Source: Rhizoctonia solani
Lineage: Eukaryota; Basidiomycota; Agaricomycetes; Cantharellales; Ceratobasidiaceae
Assembly: GCF_016906535.1 (NCBI RefSeq)
Contig: NC_057370.1
Coordinates: forward strand, 1,922,001-1,986,000
DNA: 64,000 nucleotides
Reading direction: 5' to 3'
Shown piece by piece: positions 25,119 to 36,772 of the stretch. The notes under the pieces were generated by a model. It was not told the DNA's origin and ran no database searches. It worked only from the letters and a program-made list of their open reading frames with translations. Numbering within the stretch: position 1 is the stretch's first letter; every line of letters begins with the position of its first letter. The translations under genes were made by a program, and so were the position numbers.

Positions 25119-26973
25119 CTAGAGCCTTTTATAAAGCTTGCCTATTTTCCCAAAAGACTGGTTGCCCACCCCCGGTGGAGGGGGAGGCGCCACAAATGGT
25201 TGCTGTTGCTGGGCGAACCCGGGCGCGTTAGGAAGAGGTCGAGATCCTCCGAGGTTCGGTTGGTAAGCACCAGGCGGAAGAGGCGCGACAAACATTCCAG
25301 GTGCAGGACTGGTCATGGATGGTGGTTGGTAAGCCTGACCTCCCATTGGTTGATACGCTTGAGCCATTGTTGGTAGGGGAGGCGGTAGATAATTCATCCT
25401 ATTGGGTATAGGGTCGCTGGGCGCATGTACACTCATTCGTGCGTTGCCACCAAGACTTTGCCGTCCTGCACTCCGGCCAGAGAATATGCTCGCACCATCG
25501 TCATCATTTATTCGTGAAGGCGGAGGAGCTGGAGCTTGGAACGCCGGCGCTTTCAGCATTGTACCCGCAACAGCAGTACTAATTCATTCAAATTGATCAG
25601 TACAGGTAGGCGAGAACAAACAAATCGACGTACTTATAAAACGCGCTGGCACCTCCTTCTCTCAATGCATTCTGGGCATCAACTATCCCTTCGTCCCCGT
25701 TGACTCGGCCAGCAAGTGTGTACCTATGCGTCTGGGTTTGTGCAGGACGGTAGGCACCGGAAGGATCAAAGTTTGATGGCCTTGGCACGGACACAGGAGG
25801 GTTATATCCACTTGGGGCATACGATGAAGTGACTGGAGGCGCTGAGGGTCTCAGGGATACTGGAGGTGTGTATGTGCTGGGAGCAGTCGGCCGATGCATC
25901 GGAATAGAGGGACGGGTGTGTGGAGGCGGAGGAGAAGGAATGGGAGCGGGCGCGGGAGTAGATACGAGGGTAGGAATGACTGCAGGAGCAGATGCAGAAG
26001 TGGGTATAGTAGGCCTAGGCGGGGGAGACGTCGAAGAATACGGCACAACCGATGCCCGACTCACACGTTCCTGCACCTGTGGCCTCGCACCCAGTGGCCT
26101 CCACTCTGCCGACTGGCGCTGCACCCTTGGGTTCGAAACCGGCTCAACTTCTTCATATGCTGGCCCTTCCAAACTCTCAGGCTCGGGGGTGAAAGTGGGC
26201 AGTGCAGTCTGGATGCTACTAACGCTTCCCCGAGTCGTGTGTCTTTCAAGTCGCTGTGCATGACCTGGGTGGGCCTGGCCCATAGGATAATACGTCGGTG
26301 CACGGCCCAAAGATGGTGCATTTGCCGCTAAAATATCGTCTTCATCAACGTCGCTCGTTGGAGATTGAGGCTGGGCCAATACGTCATGTGGGCGCGGACC
26401 AACTTGAACTTGGATTGGGGGCGGACGCCCCGTGTTTTGCGTTTGCGGAGACATCGAAGGTGGCCGTCCCACATTAAGCCCGTCATCGTCGTCCTGTCCA
26501 ATCTCTGCAACCTCGGAATCAAACCACCACTTGTTCTCTTTTTGTTTCGCGTTGCCCGAGATGGGCACGGGCTGGATGGGAGGAGAAGTCGAAGTCGACG
26601 CCGAAGAACCCGAGGCGTTCGTTCCAACACGACTGTACTCAGACTGTAGTTTTGCACTCCGAGACTCGTCTTCACGTTGCCGTTGGGACTCGTTGTATTT
26701 GAAGAGCTCTTCAGACCAGAGCGGAATCCGTCTTCGTCGACTGGAACAAATTCATCGCATCAGATTAGATATCACGCACAGACGAAGGGCGATGAGATCG
26801 AGCCTACGTGGAGGTAAAGTGGGGCGTTGCAATTGCTCTTGTTGGAGGGAAAGAGACTGTCGAGTTGCGTCCGCTATTTTACGGTCGAGTTCGCTATCAG
26901 TGAGCTCATAGGCCGGTGGGGGGAGATCGTTGCCTAGAAAGTGGTCGTGCTCATGCGAGTGGGTGGTGGCCAT
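25119..26973 (-). CDS. Pro/Ser-rich intrinsically disordered protein, unknown function
   Basis: The start is MATTHSHEHDHFLGNDLPPP (26973). Exon 1 has a charged helix (DSELDRKIADATRQSL), then about 500 residues of Pro, Ser, Thr and Ala with many PPPP and SAPP runs. The final exon ends PPPPPGVGNQSFGKIGKLYKRL-like at 25119 and has a basic end. No catalytic domain, signal peptide or membrane segment is seen. PPxY-type motifs (PPAYE) and poly-Pro suggest binding to WW or SH3 domains (inference). Roughly three introns, all short. A cytoskeletal or endocytic adaptor would fit but is unproven. Confidence 0.7.
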
Positions 26974-27421
26974 ATATAATTTACTAAGTAAGGTCTGTCT
27001 AAATATGGCCTTAGGTATCGTAGGATAAGGTCAATCGAATCGTTCTTGTGCAGATGGGAGAGGAGAGAAGATAACGAGATTATTTGCTCGAGTAGTTCGG
27101 GGTTGGGCATTTGACCGATAGCCAAGCCCCGAGCGCTATATAATTAAGGGTCCATTTGGTTGGCACTCGCACTGCCCTGGGTTCCTGAGTTTTCCAGTCT
27201 CAGCTGACTCACGATCATTCTTGCTCCTTAAACGTGAGTCTTTCCAAGTTCACAGCAGATATAGGAACTCCTTACACATCACTGCATATATCTAGTGAAT
27301 CTAATTACGCCCAATTCGTTAGATTGCGAACCCCGAGTCCGAGATCAGTTACACCCACCTCAACCCCAGCCTCTTCGAGCGCCCGACGCAAACACTGCAA
27401 AATTATTAAATAAAATTTAGC
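26974..27421. promoter_or_regulatory. divergent promoter between the Pro-rich and JMJD7-like genes
   Basis: 448 bp between two genes transcribed away from each other. TATATAAT occurs directly upstream of the minus-strand start at 26974-26981, and CTATATAATTAA at about 27136-27147. No gene seen. Confidence 0.45.
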
Positions 27422-28829
27422 ATGTCCACCGCCTCGAACCCTGAACAGCTCACTAGTGAACAACGCGAAAGCCTCCTGTATCGCCTTGCACAAGACTACA
27501 GAGGTGCGCCATCTCCCCAATTGGGAGGTGCAATTTTTTAAATCAATCGTCCACTTACTCTAGACCTAAATGGGACTGAAGTAGAAGTATGGCCGCATAC
27601 ACCCTCTTCGATCGAGTTTGCACGAATTGTAAACGTAGGGAGGCCGGTATTGTTTCGTAGTAAGTCCTCTGGGGCACTTACCTGTCATTAGGCTCGTGGT
27701 TGACGTACATGGTGCCTGTAGATACCCCAAATATGAAAGACCTTCCCGCTTTGACAAGATGGACGGATGATTACCTTGGTTCCATCATGGGGGATCGTAA
27801 AGTTTCTGTTGCAATCACTCCAAATGGGCAAGTCTTAGCATCATTTGATATTCCCACTGGACTGTCAACCGAACACCGTTTCGTTTTTGCAGGCGAGCAG
27901 ACGCGTTGCACACTTTGCCAAGTGGCACACGTTACTTTGTCGAACCGCACACTGAAATAATGAAAATACAGGAGTTATTCCAGGCCATCAAACGATCAGA
28001 GCAAGTACGTATTCTGGATTTAGTTTTTGGCAACATATTATTTACGTATAATCAAATTAAAGGACGCGTCCAGCGATGTGTGTTACCTACAGTCGCAAAA
28101 CGGTAACATGTACAGCGCAGTCGACTTTGAGTCCATCCCCGATCGTCCCTCGGACTCAGAATTATGTCCACAGCTCCTGTCTGATGTTCCAAAAGAGATT
28201 TCATGGGCGAGTGAAGCGCTCGGTAAGACGTAGTACCTGAGCGTCTACCTCAAGGTTAACAGAGCCCGAACGACACCAGGTCGAACTCCCGACGCGGTGA
28301 ATGTCTGGATAGGGGGCAGCAGGAGTGTAACTAGCGTTCATAGCGGTAATGTACTATCCTTTTCTGGTCGATCAATGTCCCGGTTAAATTTGCCTAGATC
28401 CGTATGAAAACATATATGCGGTCGTTCGGGGAGCCAAGCATTTTACTTTGCTCCCGCCAACCGAGGGGTACACACTCCGCGAGCAACGAGTGCCACATGC
28501 ACGGTATACCCGCCCACTCCGTCCTCGCCTCTGAGATAGAGCCAATACCTGATTCAACTGTGCGTTGGGCCGAGGTTGATCCTACTCTTTCTTCAATATC
28601 CGACACAGAAATTGGTGCACCACTGAGAGTGACGGTCAAGGCAGGAGATGCACTTTATTTGCCTGCAGGATGGTGGCATCATGTTGCCCAGTCTGGGGAC
28701 AAAGAAAGCGGGGTGTGCATTGCGTTGAACTGGTGGTACGATGTCGAAATGAGAGGCATGACATGGACTTGGATGTCGTTCCTAAGGCGGATGGGAGCAC
28801 CCAACGGAGAAGAAGATGAAGCAGCGTAA
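27422..28829 (+). CDS. JmjC/cupin-8 hydroxylase, JMJD7-like
   Basis: Fe(II)/2-oxoglutarate oxygenase; animal JMJD7 hydroxylates Lys in DRG GTPases. The start MSTASNPEQLTSEQRESLL is at 27422. FARIVNVGRPVLFR is the typical N-terminal JmjC block. PDAVNVWIGGSRSVTSVHS is followed over an intron by DPYENIYAVVRG, giving the HxD iron ligands. The distal His is in GWWHHVAQS, and ALNWWYD follows. It ends EEDEAA-stop at 28829. Between HARYTR and EIEPIPD (28510-28535) the frame shifts twice by one base in C and T/G runs; alternatively a 46-nt intron 28490-28535 would join the frames but would drop a conserved VPHARYTR-type segment. Confidence 0.88.
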
Positions 28830-28947
28830 AGAACACTGTATGTATGCGCCATCTTGTTTTCTTGTTGACTTGAAATTGACGCACATATATCTCAGAGCAA
28901 CGTGACTCAATGGTTATATACCAATGAAACTGATGTATAACACGGGA

Positions 28948-30140
28948 TCATATATCGGGAACATCCCTTAACTTCATTCGGTCCATCCGAGCTACGCAGT
29001 CAACCAGATGTGGATAGATACCACCAAGAACATTCGATGCAACATCTTTGAGAGCAGTGTTACACTTTGAACACCAGCCAGAATGAAACACATCCTTCTG
29101 ATCGGTCAACATTTTGGTAAGCCGTTTTATTTTGGGAGCCATTTCCCTCACGGGGTCGACGTTTTTCCGACCAGACGGGATGTAAAGAGGGGAGCTTTGA
29201 TCAAATCTGCCAGTTTGTCGAGCGCACTTGGTAGTGGCCGACTTGGAATTGGTGGACCGTGGGCAACTTGTGGTATAAAAATCGTTTATTCTCTTTTCCC
29301 AGTTTTCGAAGGTATCACTGATGATTTGTCGAAGAACAAAGAAGGAATAAGCAAATTCGGGGTCAAATGCAAACCAAGTTGGCGGAGGCCCGTATGTAGA
29401 ACTATCGTCTATTTTTATTTTGGTAAAGAACCGTACCCCCACGGTATAGAATGCCCATGGGGTGAGTTCATCTGCACCAAAACGCAAAACGCTCATAGCT
29501 AGACTGGGGTGTTCATCGTAGTGACAGAACCCAGAGTCGTGTATCCCATCGGCAACAGAAGCAGGGAGTATTGTCTTGATTATATGGTCCTGTAAATATC
29601 CTTCGAGCTGGATCATTTGGTATTTGTGAGTGATCGCGATCGCATCCATGAGCTGAACAATGTCGGCCGCGCGAATGAATTCACTATAAACACGTGCGTA
29701 TCTACGTAAGAACGATCTCGTTGATCACAGGGAAGATACTTACATGCCTTTGTAGATAGCGTTTAATACCGTATCAAAGGCCTTGGGATTGTCATCGAGT
29801 GTTATAGGCTCGTCCTTTCCTTCAGCTGGCTGAACACAAGAGAGGGCGAACATATCCTTGAATACTTCGGAGTATAAGGCAAGAATAGCTGGAGTAGTTT
29901 GATATAGGCTTCAGTGCCCCTTGTTAGTCTGTTGCCAGCCTAATCGGGCTCACATTTGTGAACTTTGAAAGTTGAACCCTTAATATCGAAAGTTATATTT
30001 CCGTCTTCGTAAAAATGCGAAGTTTGGAAGACTTCAGGCTTGGGCTCAGATTCGGGCTTGGGTTCGGATTGAGGTTCAGATTCAGACTCGGGCTGAGAGT
30101 GGGAACTCTCTGAAAAGTTCCCTAATGGCTGGTGTGACAT
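28948..30140 (-). CDS. BTB/POZ domain protein
   Basis: The start MSHQPLGNFSESSHSQ (30140) leads into an acidic Glu/Pro/Ser repeat (SEPKPESEPKPE), then the BTB core GNITFDIKGSTFKVHK, with the usual D-x-F/H-K beginning of POZ folds. The remainder (LQDHIIKTILPASVADG..., WAFYTVGVRFF) is helical and unlike kelch or zinc-finger tails; it has a late WCSKCNTAL Cys pair. Such BTB-only proteins are abundant in Agaricomycetes and may be Cul3 adaptors or have other roles; no partner is visible here. About three introns near the 5' end. It diverges from the PheRS-alpha gene, 181 bp apart. Confidence 0.85.
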
Positions 30141-30321
30141 GATCTCTAGCTTTCTTCGGGTCTCAGTGGGACAACAGTGTTTAGATATAGTAAATCCTGT
30201 CTACTACAAACTTAGTACGAAGTGTGTGGTGATCAAAGGATACGTCACGTGTCCGTTGATTTGATCACGTCCGAACCGGATTCTAAACTCCAGAATTGAC
30301 TCAACCAGATACGCTACCAGG

Positions 30322-32247
30322 ATGGAGTCTCTCCAGCAGCTCATTATTGACACTTTGGAGCGAGATGGTAAAATAGCTGACACTCGTGCTGTCAAACTTC
30401 CTCCAGCATTACACAAGGATGACGTTCAAGAGGCCCAGATGGTTATCCAAGGAACTTTGAATTCGTTGCTCATCGTGAGGTGAGTGCATGCGTCGATTAA
30501 AACAGCATCGCACGATCCGTACTAAAAGGAACACTCAAAACCGAAAGATGATTGAATACACGACCCAAGAGGTAATGGGAACTGGGCTTACTCCCGAAGG
30601 TGCTCAAATTGCTGAGCTGGGATCACATGAAGCTCGAGTATGGAGCGCTTTGCCAAAAAAGGGTCAGGACCTGCGCTCTCCATACCCGAGTTGAAAAAGA
30701 TAGTTGGAGATGAGTCAGCTAAGATTGGCCAGGGGCGTGCATTCAAAAGTGGTTGGATCGGAAAAGAGGGTGATGGTCTCGTCAAGTTGGTATGACATAG
30801 TGAACAGTGACCAGGATCGCTCGTTCATATCAGACACAATAGGTCCCACCATCATCGATACAACTCAGAATGACTCAAGGAAATACAATCTACTGGTACG
30901 CTTGCCGCAGGCGATAAATCCATCAACGAATTAAAGAAGCGTAAGCTTGTTGTGCAACGGTAAGTAATTACATTTGGCTTTGTGAATGATATTTCACTTG
31001 GTTACAGGAAAGGTCTTTGGTTCACGGTGACCAAGGGAAGCAACTTTGCACCTCTATCGCGAAGCCCGAGACAGATCTCACGTACGATATGCTCCAAACG
31101 TAAGCAATTGTTAACAACTCTACTTCATGAAGCTCATTTCGTGTTCAGGGGCGTGTGGAAGAATTCTACCTTCAAACAATACAACTTTGAGGCCGAGGGT
31201 ACGCCAACTGGCGGGGGCGCTCTCCACCCACTACTCAAAGTCCGCGAAGAATTCCGCAACATTTTCTTTGAAATGGGGTACGAAATTTCCCAAAGGGTAT
31301 ATGCAAACTATGACACTAACTTGTATATTTAAGTTTCGCGAAATGCCTACCTCTCAATTTGTCGAGTCCGGTTCTGGAACTTTGATACCCTCTTTGTCCC
31401 CCAACAACATCCCGCTCGAGATCTCAAGATACTTTCTATCTTTCAGACCCAGCCGAGTCTCATCCCCCTCCGAAAGACTACGAGATGTTGCACGTACTCA
31501 AGCATGGGGATTTGGAAGTATCGGGTATCGCGCACCATGGCGAGAGGCAGACTCCCGCCGCTTACTTTTGCGTACACATACGACTGCCACGAGCGCACGT
31601 ATGCTCAAGGCAGTAGCCGACAGGGAAGGTGGATTCAAACCGATTAAAATGTTCAGCATCGACAGAGTTTTCCGAAATGAGGCGGTGGACGCAACTCACC
31701 TTGCAGAGTTCCATCAGGTGGAAGGTCTGGTGGCTGATAGGGGAATCACACTTGGAGATCTGATTGGTAAGTCCATCGTTGTACATAGTTGGTGTGTATT
31801 TGAACACTGATTCAATTAAAGGCTTTATGCAAACATTCTTCAAGAAGATGGGTGTAGATAACCTGCGCTTCAAACCTGCATATAATCCATACACAGAGGT
31901 ATGAGGATAATACTCAAATACCAGCGGCTTTCTGAACACATTTGGACAGCCGTCTCTGGAGATTTTCGCCTTCCATAAAGGGCAATCGCTGGGTCGAGAT
32001 CGGCAACAGTGGGATGTTCCGCCCGGAAATGCTGGAGCCAATGGGTCTGCCTCCAGATGTGCGCGTCTTAGGTTGGGGTCTGAGCTTAGAGCGGCCTACA
32101 ATGATTCGGTATGTACATCATGTGATCCGCAGAATATATGCATCTAACGTTTTAGTTGACAGCTATGGCATTTCCAACATCCGAGCGTTGGTGGGACACA
32201 AGGTGTCTATCGAAAGTGTCGAAAGATCTGCTGCAGTTCGGTTTTAA
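30322..32247 (+). CDS. FRS2: cytosolic phenylalanyl-tRNA synthetase, alpha subunit (many frame breaks)
   Basis: Catalytic subunit of the alpha2-beta2 PheRS, charging tRNA-Phe. The start is [16 protein letters not shown] at 30322; helical N-terminal domains with [11 protein letters not shown] and [14 protein letters not shown] follow. [40 protein letters not shown] and [14 protein letters not shown] are class II aaRS motif blocks. It ends [13 protein letters not shown] at 32247. Every conserved block is present, but about eight 1-nt and one 2-nt deletions (30660, 30846, 30874, 31049, 31338, 31373, 31426, 31508, 31983) shift frames between them. Read literally it is a pseudogene; since FRS2 is essential I think most of these are sequence errors. 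Convergent with the next gene, 73 bp apart. Confidence 0.9.
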
Positions 32248-32320
32248 TTAGATGTATATTCCATGAAGAAATCACTTAACAGTCAGAGTGATTCATTAAA
32301 TTTGTAATTTCCTACTCCAA

Positions 32321-33548
32321 CTAAAGCGCCTTCACTTGCTTCGGAGTGAAGCCCAATTCGCCCAATATACCTCCAGCAGGCAAATGATCGGGACGCCGTC
32401 GTAGCACACGTGAACCGGAAAGGCTGTTATCATGCTGCGAAAGGTGTTAGGTACAATCCAAGGTCCGGACAAATACTCTCTGCTTACGGTTCAGGACCAC
32501 AAACCAAAAACAACAAATTCTTTTCCTTGATCGAACAGACCGGCTGGGCCCCGCGTATCCATTCTAGCCATGTGCGAGGGCGCGGAATAATACCTCTCTC
32601 CTGTAGAACATGTGTAATCCTCTTTTCCAATCCGTCCAATGTGGACATTTTTTATGTGAGATTGATGAAGCCGAGGTATTCGGGACCGGAGTTGGGACAT
32701 CGACGAATAATCGAACCGTAAGATCATGTCGATTCGCACACTGTAAACACACACATTGTACAGGACGTCCATGACGGGCAGAGCTGCTGGATTCTGTGAT
32801 GAATGTAACAGTGTATAGTGTGTCTTGAGCGGGTGCGAGTGTGGTGTTTCTCTCGGCAAAAGTGTGGTTTAAGAGCTGAACAAAAGGTGTGACACCGGTC
32901 CCACCTGATATCTTGCATCCTGTTAAGTATAATCCATTTGAACTTGTGCTCGGAGCATACCATTATAATCTCATCATAGTCGCCATCCTTGAAATCGAAT
33001 GTCCTCACCGGTCCTCTGACTTCAAGCTCGTCTCCTTCGTTTTTGCTATGTAACCACCTCGATACCTCTCCGTCTGCGTACCGTTTGATCCAAAATTCCA
33101 TATTTCCATTATCTCTATCCTTTCAGTGGTGTATACGGTCGTTGGACTTGTATATCGGAGTCTTTGATGTATATCGAGAACACTGGCCCAGTGTGGATTC
33201 ATCTGGCATCAGGTGAGACGGAACAGCGAGTGTAATGATTTTAGAGTTCTCGCTAGCCGTTTGGTTGACATAATCTTTAGAGGAGTGAACTTCAAGTCTG
33301 ACAATGGGGGTCGAATTGCCGCTGGTCTTGCCACCGGCAAACGCATAGAGTCCCAGACCAGCGCCTACAACCACAAATGCACCAATCCATGTTGAAGGTC
33401 GGGATGCGAATGGGGGCCTGGCGGGCGTAGGAGTCCAGAGTTGATTAAGCCTGATCCTTGGCTGGACCGAGTTCGAGGTGCCAAACAGAGGAGGGACGTG
33501 CAAGCAGTTCGTGAAGACAGCATAGTTCAGTTCCGATTTATCGCGCAT
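32321..33548 (-). CDS. mitochondrial NADH-cytochrome b5 reductase-like (Mcr1-type) flavoprotein
   Basis: FAD/NADH oxidoreductase anchored in the mitochondrial outer membrane or intermembrane space. The N-terminus is basic/Pro-rich, followed by a membrane segment with WIGAFVVVGAGLGLYAFAGG. The flavin domain has WIKRYADGEVSRWLH and ELEVRGPVRTFDF; ISGGTGVTPF binds NAD(P)H, and the C-terminus contains CGPEP and GGILGELGF, ending at 32321. Aim33/Cbr1-like proteins are alternatives. Two bases are missing near 32811 and one base near the 3' end (the TTT run before SGSR), which move the frame between conserved blocks. Start ATG near 33548 is uncertain. Confidence 0.8.
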
Positions 33549-33651
33549 AAATCACGTTAGCTTATTACCTCAGTCGGTCAGGGTCCCCGATCTCCGTGCG
33601 AGGAAATGACCTCAGCATTGCCAACTGTAGCCAACGACGACTGCGGCCAGG

Positions 33652-35023
33652 ATGTCTTTCAACCCGAAACAAGCGAGTCAGCAAGCAATCGCAATGTTCA
33701 CAAGTATTGTGTAGGAGCACTTTAAACGATATCAAAAGTTGAACTTATACGGAAAGGCTAGTGGTTGAAACATTGTTCAAGCTCGCTAACCTCACGCTCT
33801 TCTTCACTTAGGCGTTCGTATGGTTTATGATATTTTTCCATATTGCTCTTGCAACTCTATTCATCATTTTGGCCGATCAAATCTTCCAGTTCCTCTATGA
33901 CTCTGCACAGAAATGAAGACAATGCCACCGGATGGTTGATACTTTCAGCAATTATCAGTACGTGTGTTCGGGCTCATTGTGAGATAACATTGACGGCATC
34001 TCTTCAGTCATCACATCATTACCTCCCCTTGTGGGAGGCACCACAACACTGACCGTGTGTGGGTTCGCATACGGTGCCAAGTCGTTCAGCTTCGTCGCAC
34101 CTGCAGCTGCATCGGCGCAGCCTTCTCTTTCATTACCTTGCGTTATTTTTTCCGCGAAAAGGTCCGCCGATTCACGCAGAAGCAAGAAAAATGGCGTGCA
34201 TTGGAGGCTGTCATTGCTGCGAAAGGGTTGCCTCTTATCATTCTGATCCGTCTGGCGCCGTTGCCTTGGACATACTCTAATGCCCTGTTGCAGTAAGAGA
34301 ATTGGACGATTTTGTTTGAATAAAACTGATCCATGTAGTAGTCAATCGATCCGTTAGCTTCTGGCAATTCATGGTGGCAACTGTGTAAGCTTTTCTTTTT
34401 AGGTCAAGGTATCCCTCTAACATGATCCGTTGCTTAGGATTTTCACTCCCAAGTTGTATTTATTATCGTTTTTATTGGATCAAGGATTGCCAAGTTCTCT
34501 GATGGCCAGCAGCGAGGTGAAATGGATACAGCAAGCAAATGGCTTAATGCACTATCAATTGCGCTGGGTGGTTCAATAGGGATTGGCGCAACCTGGTAGG
34601 CTCTATCATATGAGTTTATTGCTTATCTACTGACTCAATGTCAGGCTAGTGTGTTTATTGGATCAAGGGTTGCCAAGTTCTCTGATGGCCAGCAGCGAGG
34701 TGAAATGGATACAGCAAGCAAATGGCTTAATGCACTATCAATTGCGCTGGGTGCTTCAATAGGGATTGGCGCAACCTGGTAGGCTCTATCATATGAGTTT
34801 ATTGCTTATCTACTGACTCAATGTCAGGCTAGTGTGGCGTCTCACTGATGCCGAGATCAGGAATATGAAAGAGCTGCCCCAGGATATTGATGATATGGCT
34901 GCTGATGCCTTACATGACGTGGAGGCTGGTGCGCCGTTGCTGGGAGACTATTCAGAAGACGACTTGAATGGAGACGGTGCGTTAAGGCTCAATGATAGCT
35001 CAGACAGCCTTTCAGCAAGGTAG
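33652..35023 (+). CDS. TVP38: Golgi membrane protein TVP38/TMEM64 family
   Basis: Multi-pass SNARE-associated/VTT-fold Golgi protein. The start MSFNPKQASQQ is at 33652. TM segments include WFMIFFHIALATLFIILA, a hydrophobic PPLVGGTTTLTVCGFAYG motif characteristic of the family, SFITLRYFFREKVRRFT and the conserved LPLIILIRLAPLPWTYSNAL. It ends DSSDSLSAR-stop at 35023, with an acidic cytosolic tail. Single-base frame shifts are needed at about 33915, 33935 and 34110. A 183-bp tandem duplication (34471-34836) repeats one exon and its intron; if both copies are spliced in, a TAG at 34760 ends the protein. Confidence 0.88.
34471..34836 (+). repeat. 183-bp tandem direct repeat (two copies) spanning an exon and its intron in TVP38
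   Basis: Copy 1 is 34471-34653 and copy 2 is 34654-34836; by eye they differ at two positions, A/G in GGATTGCC versus GGGTTGCC and G/C in GGTGGTTC versus GGTGCTTC. Each holds 134 nt of exon and a 49-nt intron (34596-34644; 34779-34827). Splicing from the first donor to the second acceptor would remove copy 2 and restore the normal frame. Confidence 0.92.
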
Positions 35024-35128
35024 AGCACATAGCAAAGCTTCCTAACATTCCTTGTATTATATATTGTTGTCTTACTTCAATAGTATTTATTTTAATTAGA
35101 AACAACCAGCGTCTATATTCATACCAAT

Positions 35129-36371
35129 CTAGTTATACCAATGAATAAACAGTGCAGCACTGGCACCCAGTAAGAATACGATCAAGAATATCCGAGAATC
35201 TGCTTGATTTTCTCGAGCTTTGCGCAACTGTACATTGGCCCGCTTGACATCACCCTGACTTGCAATGGCATCATCATATAACTGGTCAATAGCTTCGGTC
35301 TGTCGAGTAAGGTGTGCGACTAATTCTGTTTGCAAAGCACTGATGTCCAACAGACGCGATTCGGCGACCTTGACTGCTGCAAGAGTGTCTTCGACTGATC
35401 TAAGCAACGCCGTATTTTCCTGTTCAAATTGGAGCATTTGTGACGGGGACAGTTCGAGATTGTCATAATCATCATCCTCTGGTTCTTCCACAGATGGAGG
35501 GGCGGGGGCCGGTTGGGACGAGCGACCCCAAGTCGAGGCACCCCATCCAGACGAGCCAGAGTTAGAGGCAGGGGCGGGAGTAGGGTCAGAGACAGATATA
35601 GAAGAGCCGAGTGTAGTCGCTCTCTCTACTTGACGTCGCACTCTTTCTTCCTGCATTTCTTTTTGAGCGGCACCAGTTTCAGTCAGGCGACGAGTAAGGT
35701 ACCAGGCAATATTGGAACGATGAAGGGCCCGTGCATCGGCGTCTGCTAACTCGGTAGATTGGGTAAGGCGTGATGGCAACATGCGGAGAAGAGGGTTTGT
35801 TCGATTAGCTACTGATTCGCTATGTTCTGTCCAATTTAACGTTAGTAAAGAATAGGAATTATGAGCTTGATCCCTTTAGGGTATTCGATATCGTACATAC
35901 GTTTCTCCAGTTGTTCCAGTTCCCGAACTCTTTGTGCGCATTTCGTCAGGATAACATTCGCTTGAAGATCCAATTGGTCACGCTCTGCGTTGGTGAGACT
36001 CTTAATATTAGCCCATGCATCAGAGTTCATGTTATTCAAGTCGATATTGCGGGTACTGCTGGTCGACCGGAAGTGGTTATTTGGGTCGACATTGAGGTAC
36101 GGCCTGCGCACGGTGGAGAGCAATTGGCCAAGTGTTTTGAGGTGATTTAACTGCATAATGGCAGCTCCGATCAGTAACAATGACGTTATGTATGGATTTA
36201 ATTGCTTACAATGGTATATGCTTCAGTCAGGTATTGTCTTGCAAAAGCATCTTCCTCTACTTCCGAAGAGAGTTTTGACACGTTAGCCCTTCGTTTCTTT
36301 GCATCTGGCATCCTTGAAGCGCACTCTCGCACACACGCAAGAAATTCTTCAGTACGCTTGGTAAAAGTCAT
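35129..36371 (-). CDS. UFE1: syntaxin-18/Ufe1-type ER t-SNARE
   Basis: ER Qa-SNARE for retrograde Golgi-to-ER transport and ER homotypic fusion. The start MTFTKRTEEFLACVREC (36371) fits the syntaxin-18 N-terminal domain. A central helical region has ERDQLDLQANVILTKCAQRV. The last exon gives a Ser/Pro linker, a SNARE helix (ALLRSVEDTLAAVKVAESRLLDISALQTELV), QTEAIDQLYDDA and a C-terminal anchor RIFLIVFLLGASAALFIHWYN-like. The expected Qa Gln at the zero layer is consistent with LQTEL, but the exact layer is not certain. Frame intact; about two introns. It converges on TVP38, 105 bp apart. Confidence 0.9.
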
Positions 36372-36772
36372 TGTGACAAGTGAAAAATTAAACGGTAATA
36401 ATACAGAGATATGGTCAAGATACTGGTTTGGAAGGTCAATGATGCAAGGAAACGAGGGATCTGGCGCTTGTAAGTCGGCGCTTACTAATTGATACAAAAG
36501 TGAACACTTTGAAATAATTTTTGTTTTCTATTCCGACCTTGTTTCGACCTGGCTACGGCCTGGTTTAGCCCATTGCTCGACTCGGTAGGCCCTGCGGCAA
36601 ACAACTTCGGATGAGATTATTCATTCTCGATCTTTGAGGTTGATCATGTTCCTTTACCATGGTCTGCCATATAAATTGAGAAACACTTGTTTTGTGAAAC
36701 ACAATATTGATAGCTAGTTATAAATACATCATATTAAGCAAGAACTACATAACCCAAATCATAAGCAAACTT
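36372..36772. other. intergenic between UFE1 and the STEEP1-like gene
   Basis: 401 bp, the UFE1 5' flank and STEEP1-like 3' flank. A/T-rich (ATCATATTAAG). No gene or repeat identified. Confidence 0.45.

Noticed and set aside
25829..26331. Gly/Arg-rich plus-strand frames of about 145 codons
   Set aside because: Complement of the Pro/Ser-rich gene; low complexity produces long antisense frames.
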